Shown here piece by piece: positions 34,659-43,875 of a stretch of 64,000 bases of DNA. The notes below the pieces were generated by a model. It saw only the letters and a list, made by a program, of their open reading frames with translations. It did not search any database and was not told the DNA's origin. Position 1 is the first letter of the stretch; every line of letters begins with the position of its first letter. This DNA comes from CAYZPB01 sp964480445 (GTDB taxonomy: Bacteria; Bacillota; Bacilli; Tepidibacillales; Tepidibacillaceae). The stretch spans positions 1 through 64,000 of the forward strand of contig CAYZPB010000001.1 of assembly GCA_964480445.1 (NCBI GenBank), written 5' to 3'. Both the position numbers and the translations under genes were made by a program.

Positions 34659-37600
34659 TGCAGCTAAAAAGTGTAATAATTAATGGCTTTAAATCATTTG
34701 CCGATAAAACAGAAATTGATTTCACTGAGGGTATAGTTGCGATTGTAGGACCAAATGGCTGCGGCAAGAGTAATATTGCCGATGCAATTCGCTGGGTGCT
34801 TGGCGAGCAGAGCGCTAAAAGCTTGCGCGGATCAAGAATGGATGATGTGATTTTTTCTGGGAGTGAGAATCGTAAACCAGTAAATTATGCAGAAGTTTCC
34901 CTTGTTTTGGATAATCAAGCAAAGCAAATCAAACTTGATTTTTCCGAGGTTGTCGTTACCAGACGTCTTTATAGAACGGGTGAGAGTGAGTATTTAATTA
35001 ACAAACAACAAGTACGATTAAAAGATATATCTAATCTATTTGTGGATACGGGACTAGGGAAAGAATCTTTCTCTATTATTGGCCAAGGGCGGATAGATGA
35101 CATTCTTAGCACTAAACCTGAGGAACGAAGAGGAATTTTTGAAGAGGCAGCTGGCATTGTTAAATATAAAAACCGTAAAAGAGAGGCGCAGCGAAAACTT
35201 GATGATACTGAGCTGAACCTGATTAGGATATATGACCTGATAGTTGAGCTAGAAGGACAAATTGAGCCGCTTAAATATCAATCGGCACAAGCTTTGGAAT
35301 ATAAAGAGTATGATAATAGATTGAAAGATTTGAATATCAAGATATATGTTCATGACATTAATAATATTTATCAAAAGTGGCTGCAGGCGGAAGAGATTAA
35401 GGAAACTTTTTCGAAGGAGCAGCTCGAATATAGCTCGAATGTAAATATTATCGATGCAGCAATTGAAGAGAAACGTTGGGCCGTCAGTAAGCTGGATCAA
35501 GAGTTAGAGGAGCTATATCAACAGCATTTATCAGCAAGTGAAAAGTTAGAGCAGGAAGAAGGCAAACGTGGAGTATTGTGTGAAAGGGAGAAAAACCAAA
35601 GCTCTTCCAGGGAGAATCTGGTTAATAGTATTAATAAAGCAAGAGAAAAATACGATGGGTTAAATGATTCGATCGAAAAGGAATTGCAAATTAAAAAAGA
35701 GAAAGCTAGTATGATCAAGGAAATGGAAGCAGATTTGCTAGAGAAAGAACAATATTTAAACGATTTTGCGAAAAACAAAACAGAGGAGCTGGAAGAACTA
35801 AAAGCTGAATACTTTGATGTTTTAAATAGAACAGCTACTCTGCGCAACGATTCCACGCATTTAAACAACCAATTAAATTCGCTGGTTTATCGTAATGACA
35901 AATTAAAAAGCGAAAGAACAAAAATAGAAAACGAATTAAATAAATTTGCTGAAGAAACACTTAAGCTCAACAATGAATTAGCAGGAGTTGAAACTAGATG
36001 TCAGGCCTTATTACCAGTAATGGAGGAGCTTGAGCTTGCTCGCAAGACTATAGAGTCAGAAATTCAGCAGACTAAAGATGAATTTATCAAAACTCAGAAC
36101 CTTCTTAGTGCCAGCAGTTCTAAACAGGAAACGCTAGAAGGGATGCAGATGGCTTTATCTGGTTACACGCATGGAGCGAAAGAAGTACTGACCTTACGAA
36201 ATAACAAAAAAATCAAAGGGATTATTGGCTCGGTGGCAGAACTTTTAACTGTGCCCAAAGAATATGAGTTAGCAATCGAGATTGCATTAGGCAACTCTTT
36301 GCAACATATAGTGGTCGACAATGAAGAGATCGGCAGAGAAACGATAAAGTATCTTAAGGATAAAAGGAGTGGAAGAGCTACTTTGCTTCCGCTGAATGTT
36401 ATTAAGGGAAGGCGTTTTAATGTTAAAGAATTAGCCAGCATTGCGACTTTGCCTGGCTATATAGGACTGGCAATCGATAAGGTTGAACTAGATTTAATTT
36501 ACGAAGAAATTGGTCATTTCTTGCTAGGTCGAATTATTATAGCTAAGGATTTAAAAAGTGCTAATCAGATTGCTAAGACTTTAAATTATAAATACAAGAT
36601 TGTGACTCAAGATGGTGATCTTGTTAATCCCGGTGGTTCAATGACCGGCGGCGAAATTACTAAGCAGAGTGGTAAGCTGCTTGGTAGACAACGAGAAATA
36701 GACGAGCTAATAGGCGAGATTGCTAAGCAAAAAAGCAAATTAAAAGGCAAGGAAGATAAGCTTAAGGACTTAAACTTAATCTTAATCGAGAATGAACGAA
36801 CATACCAAGAAAAACTCGCAGCTTATAGTACAGATGAAGCAAAGAGACGGCAAATCAAAGAGGGTTTAATTCAAACAGGTTATGAGAAAAAACGACTTGA
36901 AGAGAGAGCCAAGTACCTAAATAATGACGACCAACAAATTTCTGCTGAAATCTGCACAGTAAATACTAAAATTAGTGATATAGAGTCAAATATGATTGCA
37001 AATAAAAAACTTGAAGCTGAGTTGTTAGAAGAAATTAACCAAGCTAATGAAACACTAAATAAAGAAGAAGACGCTAAGGGTGAGTTAAGGGAGACAATAA
37101 CAAACATTAGGATTGAGCTTGCTACCCACAAAGAAGAGTACAATCATATTCTTAAAGTAATTGAGCGATTGAATATTGATTTAATGGAACAAAAGTCAAG
37201 TATTGACAAGCTGACTGCGGAGGCTGATTCGCTAGAAGCGGTATTACTTAATCTTCAATTTGATTTAACAGAAATTTCGAATGTTTTTGACGAATATAAA
37301 AATAAACGCGACGAGTTACAGAAAATAATTAATGATAAACGTAAAGAGAGACTAAAGTTTACTACTGAAATCGATCAAAAAGTTGCTGACTCTAAAGGTT
37401 TACGCGCGCAACTACGTTCTGTTGAGGACCTGCTACAGCAAAATGAAGTTAAACTAGGAAGACTTGATACACAACTTGAAAACCTTATTAATCAGTTAAC
37501 CCTAGAGTATGAGATTAGCTTTGAAGCAGCGCAAGCAAAAGTCGATAAAGTTGAAAATGTAGGAGAGACACGTTCAGAAATTCAACGATTAAGGAAGTCG

Positions 37601-38227
37601 CTAAAGCAGCTCGGTGAAATTAATTTAGGAGCAATTGAAGAGTATGACCGCATAAACGAACGCTATAATTTCTTAACCACACAAAAAGCAGATTTAATCT
37701 CCGCGAAAGAGAGCTTGTATCAGGTTATAGCTGAGGCTGATGAAGAGATGACTAAGATTTTCAGCGAGAGCTTTGAAGCGATTCGCAAGCAATTCCGGAT
37801 TGTTTTTGGCAAACTGTTTGCTGGCGGACTGGCCGATTTAGTTTTAACTGACCCAGATAATATTTTAGAGTCGGGGATTGAGATTCTTGCACAACCTCCA
37901 GGCAAAAAACTGACCAGTATCGCGCTTTTATCAGGTGGAGAAAAGGCTTTAACTGCAATTTCATTATTATATGCAATATTACATGTTAAACCAGTCCCTT
38001 TCACCATTTTAGATGAGGTAGATGCCTCTTTAGACGACTCAAATGTAACCAAATTTGCAGAGTATCTACGTGATTTTAATGAAACAACGCAATTTATTGT
38101 AATTACACACCGAAAAGGTACTATGGAGATTGCCGACGCTTTATATGGCGTGACGATGCAAGAGGCTGGTGTATCTAAACTAGTTTCTGTTAAACTAGAG
38201 AATAAGGATAAACTAGAGGCTGTTTAG
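34658..38227 (+). CDS. smc: Chromosome partition protein SMC
   Basis: A 1189-residue SMC ATPase of normal length. The N-terminal head has Walker A GPNGCGKS (31-38). Two long coiled coils (about 170-500 and 670-1020) flank the hinge (about 510-660, with the glycine-rich NPGGSMTGG). The C-terminal head has signature LLSGGEKALTA and Walker B FTILDEVDASLDD. It organises and segregates the chromosome together with ScpAB, not encoded here. The ATG overlaps the dnaD stop by one base after GAGGAGAG. In most Bacillota smc follows rnc; here dnaD precedes it. Confidence 0.97.
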   Translation: MQLKSVIINGFKSFADKTEIDFTEGIVAIVGPNGCGKSNIADAIRWVLGEQSAKSLRGSRMDDVIFSGSENRKPVNYAEVSLVLDNQAKQIKLDFSEVVVTRRLYRTGESEYLINKQQVRLKDISNLFVDTGLGKESFSIIGQGRIDDILSTKPEERRGIFEEAAGIVKYKNRKREAQRKLDDTELNLIRIYDLIVELEGQIEPLKYQSAQALEYKEYDNRLKDLNIKIYVHDINNIYQKWLQAEEIKETFSKEQLEYSSNVNIIDAAIEEKRWAVSKLDQELEELYQQHLSASEKLEQEEGKRGVLCEREKNQSSSRENLVNSINKAREKYDGLNDSIEKELQIKKEKASMIKEMEADLLEKEQYLNDFAKNKTEELEELKAEYFDVLNRTATLRNDSTHLNNQLNSLVYRNDKLKSERTKIENELNKFAEETLKLNNELAGVETRCQALLPVMEELELARKTIESEIQQTKDEFIKTQNLLSASSSKQETLEGMQMALSGYTHGAKEVLTLRNNKKIKGIIGSVAELLTVPKEYELAIEIALGNSLQHIVVDNEEIGRETIKYLKDKRSGRATLLPLNVIKGRRFNVKELASIATLPGYIGLAIDKVELDLIYEEIGHFLLGRIIIAKDLKSANQIAKTLNYKYKIVTQDGDLVNPGGSMTGGEITKQSGKLLGRQREIDELIGEIAKQKSKLKGKEDKLKDLNLILIENERTYQEKLAAYSTDEAKRRQIKEGLIQTGYEKKRLEERAKYLNNDDQQISAEICTVNTKISDIESNMIANKKLEAELLEEINQANETLNKEEDAKGELRETITNIRIELATHKEEYNHILKVIERLNIDLMEQKSSIDKLTAEADSLEAVLLNLQFDLTEISNVFDEYKNKRDELQKIINDKRKERLKFTTEIDQKVADSKGLRAQLRSVEDLLQQNEVKLGRLDTQLENLINQLTLEYEISFEAAQAKVDKVENVGETRSEIQRLRKSLKQLGEINLGAIEEYDRINERYNFLTTQKADLISAKESLYQVIAEADEEMTKIFSESFEAIRKQFRIVFGKLFAGGLADLVLTDPDNILESGIEILAQPPGKKLTSIALLSGGEKALTAISLLYAILHVKPVPFTILDEVDASLDDSNVTKFAEYLRDFNETTQFIVITHRKGTMEIADALYGVTMQEAGVSKLVSVKLENKDKLEAV

Positions 38228-38253
38228 GCAACACAAACGTAATGGAGGTTCAA

Positions 38254-39204
38254 ATGGAACAAGTTGATAGCAATGAAAAACAAAATAAAATAGAGCAGGG
38301 GCTAGAGAAGACCAGACGAGGTCTTTTTCAGCGTTTAGAAGATCTTTTTAGCAGTAAAAAGGCGATCGACGAGGAACTTTTCGCTGAGCTGGAAGAAATA
38401 TTAATTACAGCAGACCTTGGTCCCTTTACTGTAGATAGTTATATAGAAGAATTACGCGAAATTGCAAGGACGGAGAAGATTGATGATTTTGTTCTTCTAA
38501 AAGAACATCTATCGCAAATTATCCTTGCAACTTTTGAAAAGAAAAAATTCAATTACGAGTTAAATCTTGAAGAGGGTAAGTTGAATATCCTACTTGTTGT
38601 TGGCGTTAACGGAGTCGGTAAAACCACCTCGATTGGTAAGTTGGCTCATGTACTTTCTTCTGAGGGTAAAAAAGTTATGCTTGCCGCGGGCGATACATTT
38701 AGGGCTGGGGCGATTGAGCAACTTGAATTATGGGGTAAAAGAGCTAAGGTGCCCGTAGTAAAAAATCAAGCAGGCGCCGATCCTTCGGCTGTAATATATG
38801 ATGCTATCCAATCGGCTAAGGCTAATGAAATCGACGTTTTAATCTGCGACACAGCTGGAAGATTGCATAACAAGGCAAACCTGATGCAAGAGCTTAACAA
38901 GATTTTCCGGACAATCAGCAGAGAAGATGAGACAGCGCCGCAGGAGATACTGCTTGTATTGGATGCTAGCACCGGTCAGAATGCTTTTATGCAGGCTAAG
39001 CTATTTCAAGAGGTTGCACAGGTTTCAGGCATTATATTAACGAAACTGGATGGTACCGCAAAGGGTGGAATCATCATACCGATAGTTAATGAGTTAGAGA
39101 TTCCTCCTAAATTTATTACAATGGGTGAGAAAATTGATGATATTCAGCCTTTCGTTGCAAAGGACTATATAGAAACAATTTTTGACAAGCTTCCGGGCAA
39201 ATAA
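38254..39204 (+). CDS. ftsY: Signal recognition particle receptor FtsY
   Basis: FtsY (316 aa) is the SRP receptor GTPase that docks ribosome-Ffh complexes at the membrane. A short charged N-terminus leads into the helical N domain (about 20-105). The G domain follows with GVNGVGKTTSIGKLA (G1), DTFRAGAIEQL (I-box region), DTAGRLHNKANLM (G3), TKLDGTAKGG (G4) and GEKIDDIQPF (closing loop). ATG 38254 follows GGAGG closely; the in-frame ATG 12 bases upstream overlaps that site. It lies 26 bp after smc and is separated from ylxM-ffh by its own promoter. Confidence 0.97.
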   Translation: MEQVDSNEKQNKIEQGLEKTRRGLFQRLEDLFSSKKAIDEELFAELEEILITADLGPFTVDSYIEELREIARTEKIDDFVLLKEHLSQIILATFEKKKFNYELNLEEGKLNILLVVGVNGVGKTTSIGKLAHVLSSEGKKVMLAAGDTFRAGAIEQLELWGKRAKVPVVKNQAGADPSAVIYDAIQSAKANEIDVLICDTAGRLHNKANLMQELNKIFRTISREDETAPQEILLVLDASTGQNAFMQAKLFQEVAQVSGIILTKLDGTAKGGIIIPIVNELEIPPKFITMGEKIDDIQPFVAKDYIETIFDKLPGK

Positions 39205-39207
39205 TGC

Positions 39208-39236
39208 TTGACATTATAATTACAAACAGATATTAT
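39208..39236 (+). promoter_or_regulatory. Putative sigma-A promoter for ylxM-ffh
   Basis: A perfect TTGACA (39208-39213), a 17-base spacer and TATTAT (39231-39236), located in the 72-bp gap between ftsY and ylxM. It could drive the SRP and ribosomal-protein run that follows. Confidence 0.7.
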
Positions 39237-39276
39237 ACATCTTGTAAAGCTAAGGAACTTTACGAGGTGAGAGACG

Positions 39277-39612
39277 ATGCTTGAACGAAAGACAAGGTAT
39301 AATTTTCTTTACGATTTATACCAAGACCTGCTAACTGATCGACAGAAACAGTTTAGTGAGTTGTATTTTCAAGACGATCTTTCCTTTGCTGAGATAGCAG
39401 AGGAATTTGCTATTTCTAGGCAGGGTGTCTACGAACATATAAAAAGAACTGAGAACCTACTTGATGATTATGAGCTAAAACTAGGTTTGCTTGACAAGAT
39501 GTTAAGACGACGTTCGCTTATTGTTAGATTGGAAGAACATTTAGCAACTCTTGACGAAACAGAAATAGCAAGGATTACGTCACTTGTTCAAGAATTAAAA
39601 ATGATTGACTAG
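39277..39612 (+). CDS. ylxM: YlxM family SRP-associated helix-turn-helix protein
   Basis: A 111-residue sigma-70 region 4-like protein. The core shows LYQDLLTDRQKQFSELYFQD (about 12-31) and a helix-turn-helix FAEIAEEFAISRQGVYEHI (about 36-54), followed by a helical tail. UPF0122/YlxM proteins lie next to ffh throughout Bacillota and stimulate SRP in some species; despite the DNA-binding look they may act on the SRP RNA or protein. CGAGGTGAGAG is the ribosome binding site. It lies 12 bases before ffh. Confidence 0.92.
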   Translation: MLERKTRYNFLYDLYQDLLTDRQKQFSELYFQDDLSFAEIAEEFAISRQGVYEHIKRTENLLDDYELKLGLLDKMLRRRSLIVRLEEHLATLDETEIARITSLVQELKMID

Positions 39613-39624
39613 GAGAGACTTATA

Positions 39625-40971
39625 ATGGCTTTTGAAGGTTTAACAGGTCGCTTACAGGGCATATTTAGTAAGCTACGTGGTAAAGGGATATTAAGTGAAC
39701 AGGATATAGCAGAAGCAATGAGGGAAGTACGTCTTGCTTTATTAGAAGCGGATGTAAACTATGCCGTAGTAAAGGATTTTGTTGCAAGTCTTAAAGAAAA
39801 GGCACTCGGCCAAGAAATCTTAAAAAGCTTAACTCCTGGGCAACAGGTAATTAAGCTTGTTAATGAAGAACTAACTGAATTAATGGGTGGCGAGATTTCT
39901 CACTTGCAGTTTGCCACTAAGGGACCAACAATTATACTGCTTGTCGGCCTACAAGGTGCGGGTAAAACAACGCAAGCGGCAAAGCTGGCTAAATACTTGC
40001 AAAAGATGAACAAACGCCCACTGATGATTGCTGCTGACGTTTATCGGCCGGCTGCAAGAGAACAGTTACAGATTCTAGGTGAACAAATAAATGTACCTGT
40101 TTTTAGCATTGAGGATTCGAAGGAAGCTACTAAAATTGTAAAAAATGGCATTAAACACGCTGAAAAAGAAAACTATGATGTTGTGATTATCGATACAGCA
40201 GGAAGATTACATATTGATGAGCAATTGATGGGCGAACTAAGAGAAATCAAGAAGATTGCTCAGCCAACAGAAACACTTCTAGTAATTGATGCAATGACCG
40301 GACAAGATGCGGTTAACGTTGCAAAAAACTTTAATGAGCAGTTGGAGATAACAGGTCTAATTTTAACCAAGTTAGATGGAGACACTCGCGGTGGAGCTGC
40401 GATTTCTGCAAAGGCGGTAACCGGTTCTCCAATTAAATTTGTTGGTATGGGAGAGAAAATTGATCAATTAGAGTCTTTTCATCCAGATCGGATGGCGTCA
40501 AGAATTCTTGGCATGGGAGACGTACTCAGTCTAATTGAAAAGGCTCAAGATTCAATCGATATTGAACAAGCTAAAGCGCTGGAACGCAAGTTACGCACCT
40601 CGGAAATTACCCTAGACGATTACTTGCTACAATTAGAGCAGCTAAAGGATATGGGACCGTTGGATGATGTGCTTGCAATGCTGCCTGGTGCGAGTAGAGG
40701 TAAAGATTTACGAAATTTTAAAGTAGATGAGCGCTTACTTACTAAGACCGAAGCAATAATTAAATCAATGACGGTTGAGGAAAAGACGGATTTAAACATT
40801 TTAAATGCGAGTCGACGTCAAAGAATTGCAGCAGGTAGTGGGACGACAACCCAGGATGTTAATCGAATGCTTAAACAGTTTGAAGAGATGAAAAGAATGA
40901 TGAAACAATTTTCTGGTAACACGAAAAAAGGACCTAGTAAAAGAGACTTTGGTAATTTTCCTTTTATGTGA
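39625..40971 (+). CDS. ffh: Signal recognition particle protein Ffh
   Basis: Ffh (448 aa) is the SRP54 GTPase that binds signal peptides on the ribosome. The N domain is at about 1-95, and the G domain at about 96-295 with GLQGAGKTTQAAKLA, DVYRPAAREQL, DTAGRLHIDEQLM and TKLDGDTRGGA. The M domain (about 325-448) is methionine-rich at its end (FEEMKRMMKQF) and contains the RNA-binding helix region near SRRQRIAAGSG. AGGAGAG precedes the ATG. The SRP RNA gene was not found in this window. Confidence 0.97.
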   Translation: MAFEGLTGRLQGIFSKLRGKGILSEQDIAEAMREVRLALLEADVNYAVVKDFVASLKEKALGQEILKSLTPGQQVIKLVNEELTELMGGEISHLQFATKGPTIILLVGLQGAGKTTQAAKLAKYLQKMNKRPLMIAADVYRPAAREQLQILGEQINVPVFSIEDSKEATKIVKNGIKHAEKENYDVVIIDTAGRLHIDEQLMGELREIKKIAQPTETLLVIDAMTGQDAVNVAKNFNEQLEITGLILTKLDGDTRGGAAISAKAVTGSPIKFVGMGEKIDQLESFHPDRMASRILGMGDVLSLIEKAQDSIDIEQAKALERKLRTSEITLDDYLLQLEQLKDMGPLDDVLAMLPGASRGKDLRNFKVDERLLTKTEAIIKSMTVEEKTDLNILNASRRQRIAAGSGTTTQDVNRMLKQFEEMKRMMKQFSGNTKKGPSKRDFGNFPFM

Positions 40972-41010
40972 TTATTATAGAACTAATTAATTATAGGAGG
41001 TGATTTTAAG

Positions 41011-41280
41011 ATGGCTGTAAGAATTCGTTTGAAAAGAATGGGAGCAAAAAAATCTCCGTTTTATCGTATCGTTGTTGCTGATTCACGTTCACCCCGTGAC
41101 GGTAAATTTATCGAAGAGATTGGAACATATAATCCATTAACTGATCCGGCAAAGATAAGTATTGACGAAGAAAAAGCATTAGATTGGATGCAAAAAGGTG
41201 CAAAACCTTCAGACACAGTTCGAAACTTATTTAGCAATGCTGGTTTAATGACTAAACTACATGATTCAAAGCAAAAGTAG
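41011..41280 (+). CDS. rpsP: 30S ribosomal protein S16
   Basis: S16 (89 aa, normal). It begins with the conserved AVRIRLKRMGAKKSPFYRIV, followed by ADSRSPRDGKFIEEIGTYNP. It binds 16S rRNA early in 30S assembly. A full AGGAGGTGATT lies before the ATG, as expected for a highly expressed gene. The downstream order khpA-rimM-trmD-rplS is the classic one. Confidence 0.97.
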   Translation: MAVRIRLKRMGAKKSPFYRIVVADSRSPRDGKFIEEIGTYNPLTDPAKISIDEEKALDWMQKGAKPSDTVRNLFSNAGLMTKLHDSKQK

Positions 41281-41303
41281 CCCTTTGATTGGAGGACTTA
41301 GCA

Positions 41304-41531
41304 ATGAAAGACTTATTAGAATTAATAGCAAAAGAATTAGTAGATAATCCTGATAAGGTAACGGTTACTGAAAAGCACTATGATCGTTTGATTGTATTGG
41401 AATTATCTGTAGCTCCAGAGGATATTGGCAAGATTATTGGTAGGAAAGGCAAAGTTGTAAAGGCTCTTCGCACATTTATTGGTGCAATAGCAGTACAGGA
41501 TAATAGACGAGTTAATATCGAGATAGTTTAA
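41304..41531 (+). CDS. khpA: KH-domain RNA-binding protein KhpA
   Basis: A 75-residue single-KH-domain protein (YlqC/KhpA). The KH signature is IGKIIGRKGKVVKALRTFI (about 40-58). KhpA usually pairs with KhpB/Jag, binds many transcripts and affects cell elongation in streptococci; the partner is not in this window. ATG 41304 follows GGAGGACTTAGC; an in-frame TTG 15 bases upstream sits inside that site's leader and is rejected. Confidence 0.94.
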   Translation: MKDLLELIAKELVDNPDKVTVTEKHYDRLIVLELSVAPEDIGKIIGRKGKVVKALRTFIGAIAVQDNRRVNIEIV

Positions 41532-41552
41532 GCTTTAGGCGGTGAAATAGAA

Positions 41553-42074
41553 TTGAAACAAAAATATCTACGCATCGGAAAAATCTTTAATACGCATGGA
41601 CTAAAGGGTGAGCTTAGGGTTGAAGCTTATACAGATTTTCCAAATGAAAGATTTGCGGTAAATAATTCTCTCTATATTGGTTTATCTGAGGATGGGGTAA
41701 TGACAGAAGTAATCGTTACTGATTATTTGCGTCATAAACAATTCTATATTCTTAGCTTCAAGGGCTATAACGATATCAATCAGGTCTTACATTTTATCAA
41801 CCAATATCTTTGGATTTCTTGCGAGGATCAGCACACGCTTGAAAAAAACGCCTACTATTACCATCAGATTATTGGCTGTAATGTAGAGAGTTTAGTTGGT
41901 GAAGCTATTGGAACTGTTGCTGATATACTGCAAACTGGAGCTAATGATGTTTGGATAATAAAAAGGGTGAACCAGCCGGATTTGCTCATACCTTTTATTG
42001 AGGATGTTGTTATTAAGGTTGACCTTGATCAGCAATTAATAACAATCAATCCAATAGCTGGTTTAATTGAGTAG
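41553..42074 (+). CDS. rimM: Ribosome maturation factor RimM
   Basis: RimM (173 aa) helps mature the 3' domain of 16S rRNA and binds S19. The N-terminal RimM domain begins YLRIGKIFNTHGLKGELRVEA. The C-terminal PRC-barrel domain contains YYYHQIIGCNVES, GTVADILQTGANDVWII and LIPFIEDVVIKVDL. Translation starts at TTG 41553; GGCGGTGAAATAG precedes it and no better start is present. It lies 21 bp after khpA and 9 bp before trmD. Confidence 0.95.
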   Translation: MKQKYLRIGKIFNTHGLKGELRVEAYTDFPNERFAVNNSLYIGLSEDGVMTEVIVTDYLRHKQFYILSFKGYNDINQVLHFINQYLWISCEDQHTLEKNAYYYHQIIGCNVESLVGEAIGTVADILQTGANDVWIIKRVNQPDLLIPFIEDVVIKVDLDQQLITINPIAGLIE

Positions 42075-42083
42075 GTGAATTAG

Positions 42084-42767
42084 ATGAAAATTGATGTTTT
42101 AACCTTGTTTCCTGAGATGTTTGCTGGTGTTTTAGATAGTAGCATTCTAAAACGAGCGCGTGAAAAAGAGTTGATACTAGTTAATTTAATCAATTTCCGC
42201 GATTATACAACTGATAAACATAATCAGGTTGACGATTATCCTTACGGTGGTGGTAAAGGCATGCTTTTAAAACCAGAGCCAATATTTGCTGCTGTTGAAG
42301 CGATTGAAAATTGGCAAAAGGCGCGTATTATTATGCTAACTCCACAGGGAAAAACTTATAATCAAGAGCTTGCAAATGAACTTACAAAATCTAATCATCT
42401 AATTTTACTTGCGGGTCATTATGAGGGGTTTGATGAAAGAATCCGCGAACATCTGGTCACCGATGAAATATCTATTGGCGACTATGTTTTAACTGGCGGC
42501 GAGCTGCCAGCAATGGTCATTATTGACAGCGTCACAAGGCTGATCCCTGGTGTTTTAGGAAGCAAAGAGTCGCTTATGCAGGAATCTTTTACTGATAATT
42601 TGCTAGAATATCCACAATACACTAGGCCAGAAATTTTTCGCAACTGGCGAGTCCCAGAAATTTTACTATCGGGACATCATGCAAAGATTGAAAAGTGGCG
42701 TAAAGAAGAATCGTTTTCACGGACAGGTAGCCGCAGAAAAGATTTATTAAAGAAAAGGCATGATTAA
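42084..42767 (+). CDS. trmD: tRNA (guanine(37)-N1)-methyltransferase
   Basis: TrmD (227 aa) methylates G37 next to the anticodon and so prevents frameshifting. The SPOUT-fold knot is visible: MKIDVLTLFPEMFAGVL, DYPYGGGKGMLLKPEP (about 52-67), LLAGHYEGFDERI, and EISIGDYVLTGGELPAM with SAM contacts. The C-terminal domain ends with WRKEESFSRTGSRRKDLL-like basic sequence. The start follows GTAGGTGAATT. It is the last gene before the rplS leader. Confidence 0.97.
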   Translation: MKIDVLTLFPEMFAGVLDSSILKRAREKELILVNLINFRDYTTDKHNQVDDYPYGGGKGMLLKPEPIFAAVEAIENWQKARIIMLTPQGKTYNQELANELTKSNHLILLAGHYEGFDERIREHLVTDEISIGDYVLTGGELPAMVIIDSVTRLIPGVLGSKESLMQESFTDNLLEYPQYTRPEIFRNWRVPEILLSGHHAKIEKWRKEESFSRTGSRRKDLLKKRHD

Positions 42768-42811
42768 TTTTGTTGTTTATCATTAATTCCTATGATAAAA
42801 TAGAAAATGTT

Positions 42812-42860
42812 GATTAAGATGTTCCGCTGGCTAGCAGATAGTGCAAGAACATTGATTTGG
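42812..42860 (+). promoter_or_regulatory. Putative L19 ribosomal-protein leader (rplS autoregulation)
   Basis: In the 108-bp gap before rplS, ATGTTC (42819-42824) pairs with GAACAT (42847-42852). Inside lie CGCT/AGTG and CTG/CAG pairings, followed 10 bases later by the rplS ribosome binding site. Position, size and the GTTCCGCTG...GTGCAAGAAC core resemble the Bacillota L19 leader that lets L19 repress its own synthesis. The resemblance is from memory and pairing by eye. Confidence 0.55.
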
Positions 42861-42875
42861 AAGGAGGTAATCAAC

Positions 42876-43223
42876 ATGAATTTAGTTGATCAAGTTATTA
42901 GAGAAAATTTAAGAACTGATTTACCAGATTTTCGTGCAGGTGACACTGTAAGAGCACACGTTAAAGTTGTTGAGGGTCAGCGCGAAAGAATTCAAATATT
43001 TGAGGGTGTAGTAATTAAACGTCAAGGAAAAGGTATAAACTCGACCTTTACTGTACGTAAAATATCTTATGGCGTTGGTGTAGAACGTACACTGCCACTA
43101 TACTCCCCTAAATTGAGCACGGTTGAGATTGTGCGACGTGGTAAGGTTCGCCAAGCAAGAATTTATTATCTGCGAAACCTACGTGGGAGAAAAGCAAGAA
43201 TTAAGGAAAGAATTCAAAGATAA
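42876..43223 (+). CDS. rplS: 50S ribosomal protein L19
   Basis: L19 (115 aa, normal) lies at the 30S-50S interface. The conserved blocks are DFRAGDTVRAHVKVVEG, RIQIFEGVVIKRQG, TFTVRKISYGVGVERTLPLY and the basic tail LRNLRGRKARIKERI. ATG 42876 is chosen because GAAGGAGGTAATC lies directly upstream and it gives the standard N-terminus; the in-frame extension back to 42807 would run through the leader hairpin. A terminator follows at 43235. Confidence 0.97.
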   Translation: MNLVDQVIRENLRTDLPDFRAGDTVRAHVKVVEGQRERIQIFEGVVIKRQGKGINSTFTVRKISYGVGVERTLPLYSPKLSTVEIVRRGKVRQARIYYLRNLRGRKARIKERIQR

Positions 43224-43234
43224 TGAATATGCAG

Positions 43235-43264
43235 AAAAGGCTTGTATAATACAAGCTTTTTTTC
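43235..43264 (+). terminator. Rho-independent terminator after rplS
   Basis: A stem of 7 perfect pairs (GCTTGTA / TACAAGC) with a TAA loop, extended by a G-T pair and AAA/TTT, followed by a run of seven Ts. It starts 11 bases after the rplS stop and ends the ylxM-ffh-rplS transcription unit. Confidence 0.88.
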
Positions 43265-43313
43265 ATATAATTTAGTCATCCATTAGAATAGGACAGAACG
43301 GAGCTAAGGACTA

Positions 43314-43856
43314 ATGAAAGAAAAAGTCTATAAGGAAATAATTGACTGGGTTAAGGCAATTGTTATTGCTGGAGTCATTGCTTTTTTATTGCATACATTT
43401 GTTTTTTCGCTAGTTTTAGTTGATGGCATCTCAATGAATCCGACACTAAGTAACTCAGAACGACTTGTACTAAATAAGACTTCTTATATATTTAAGGAGC
43501 CAGACCGTGGTGATATCGTCGTATTTCATGTTAATCAATCTGAGAACTATATAAAAAGAGTGATTGGGCTACCGGGGGAAACGATAGAAATTCGCGATGA
43601 TCAATTACTCATTAATGGAGAACAAGTTGATGAACCCTATCTAGAAGTTATTAAAGAAACTTATAATGAAGTGGGCGTTCAGCTAACGGAGGATTTTGGG
43701 CCAGTCAAGATTAGAGATGACCATCTTTTTGTAATGGGCGATAATAGAAAAAATAGTAGTGACAGTCGTGCATTAGGAGCCATCTCCAAAGAGGAGATGA
43801 TGGGCAAAGTTAGCATAAGAATTTGGCCCTTAAATAGGGTCGGTTTACTTGAATAG
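43314..43856 (+). CDS. lepB: Type I signal peptidase
   Basis: A 180-residue S26 signal peptidase. A single N-terminal helix (about 12-32) anchors it. Catalytic Ser40 is in DGISMNPTL and Lys81 in YIKRVIGLPGE. The closing box is MGDNRKNSSDSR. It cuts signal peptides from exported proteins outside the membrane. Its place between rplS and rbgA is common in Clostridia-like genomes. It may share a transcription unit with rbgA, 19 bp downstream. Confidence 0.95.
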   Translation: MKEKVYKEIIDWVKAIVIAGVIAFLLHTFVFSLVLVDGISMNPTLSNSERLVLNKTSYIFKEPDRGDIVVFHVNQSENYIKRVIGLPGETIEIRDDQLLINGEQVDEPYLEVIKETYNEVGVQLTEDFGPVKIRDDHLFVMGDNRKNSSDSRALGAISKEEMMGKVSIRIWPLNRVGLLE

Positions 43857-43875
43857 ATTTTAGGGAGGTAATCAA

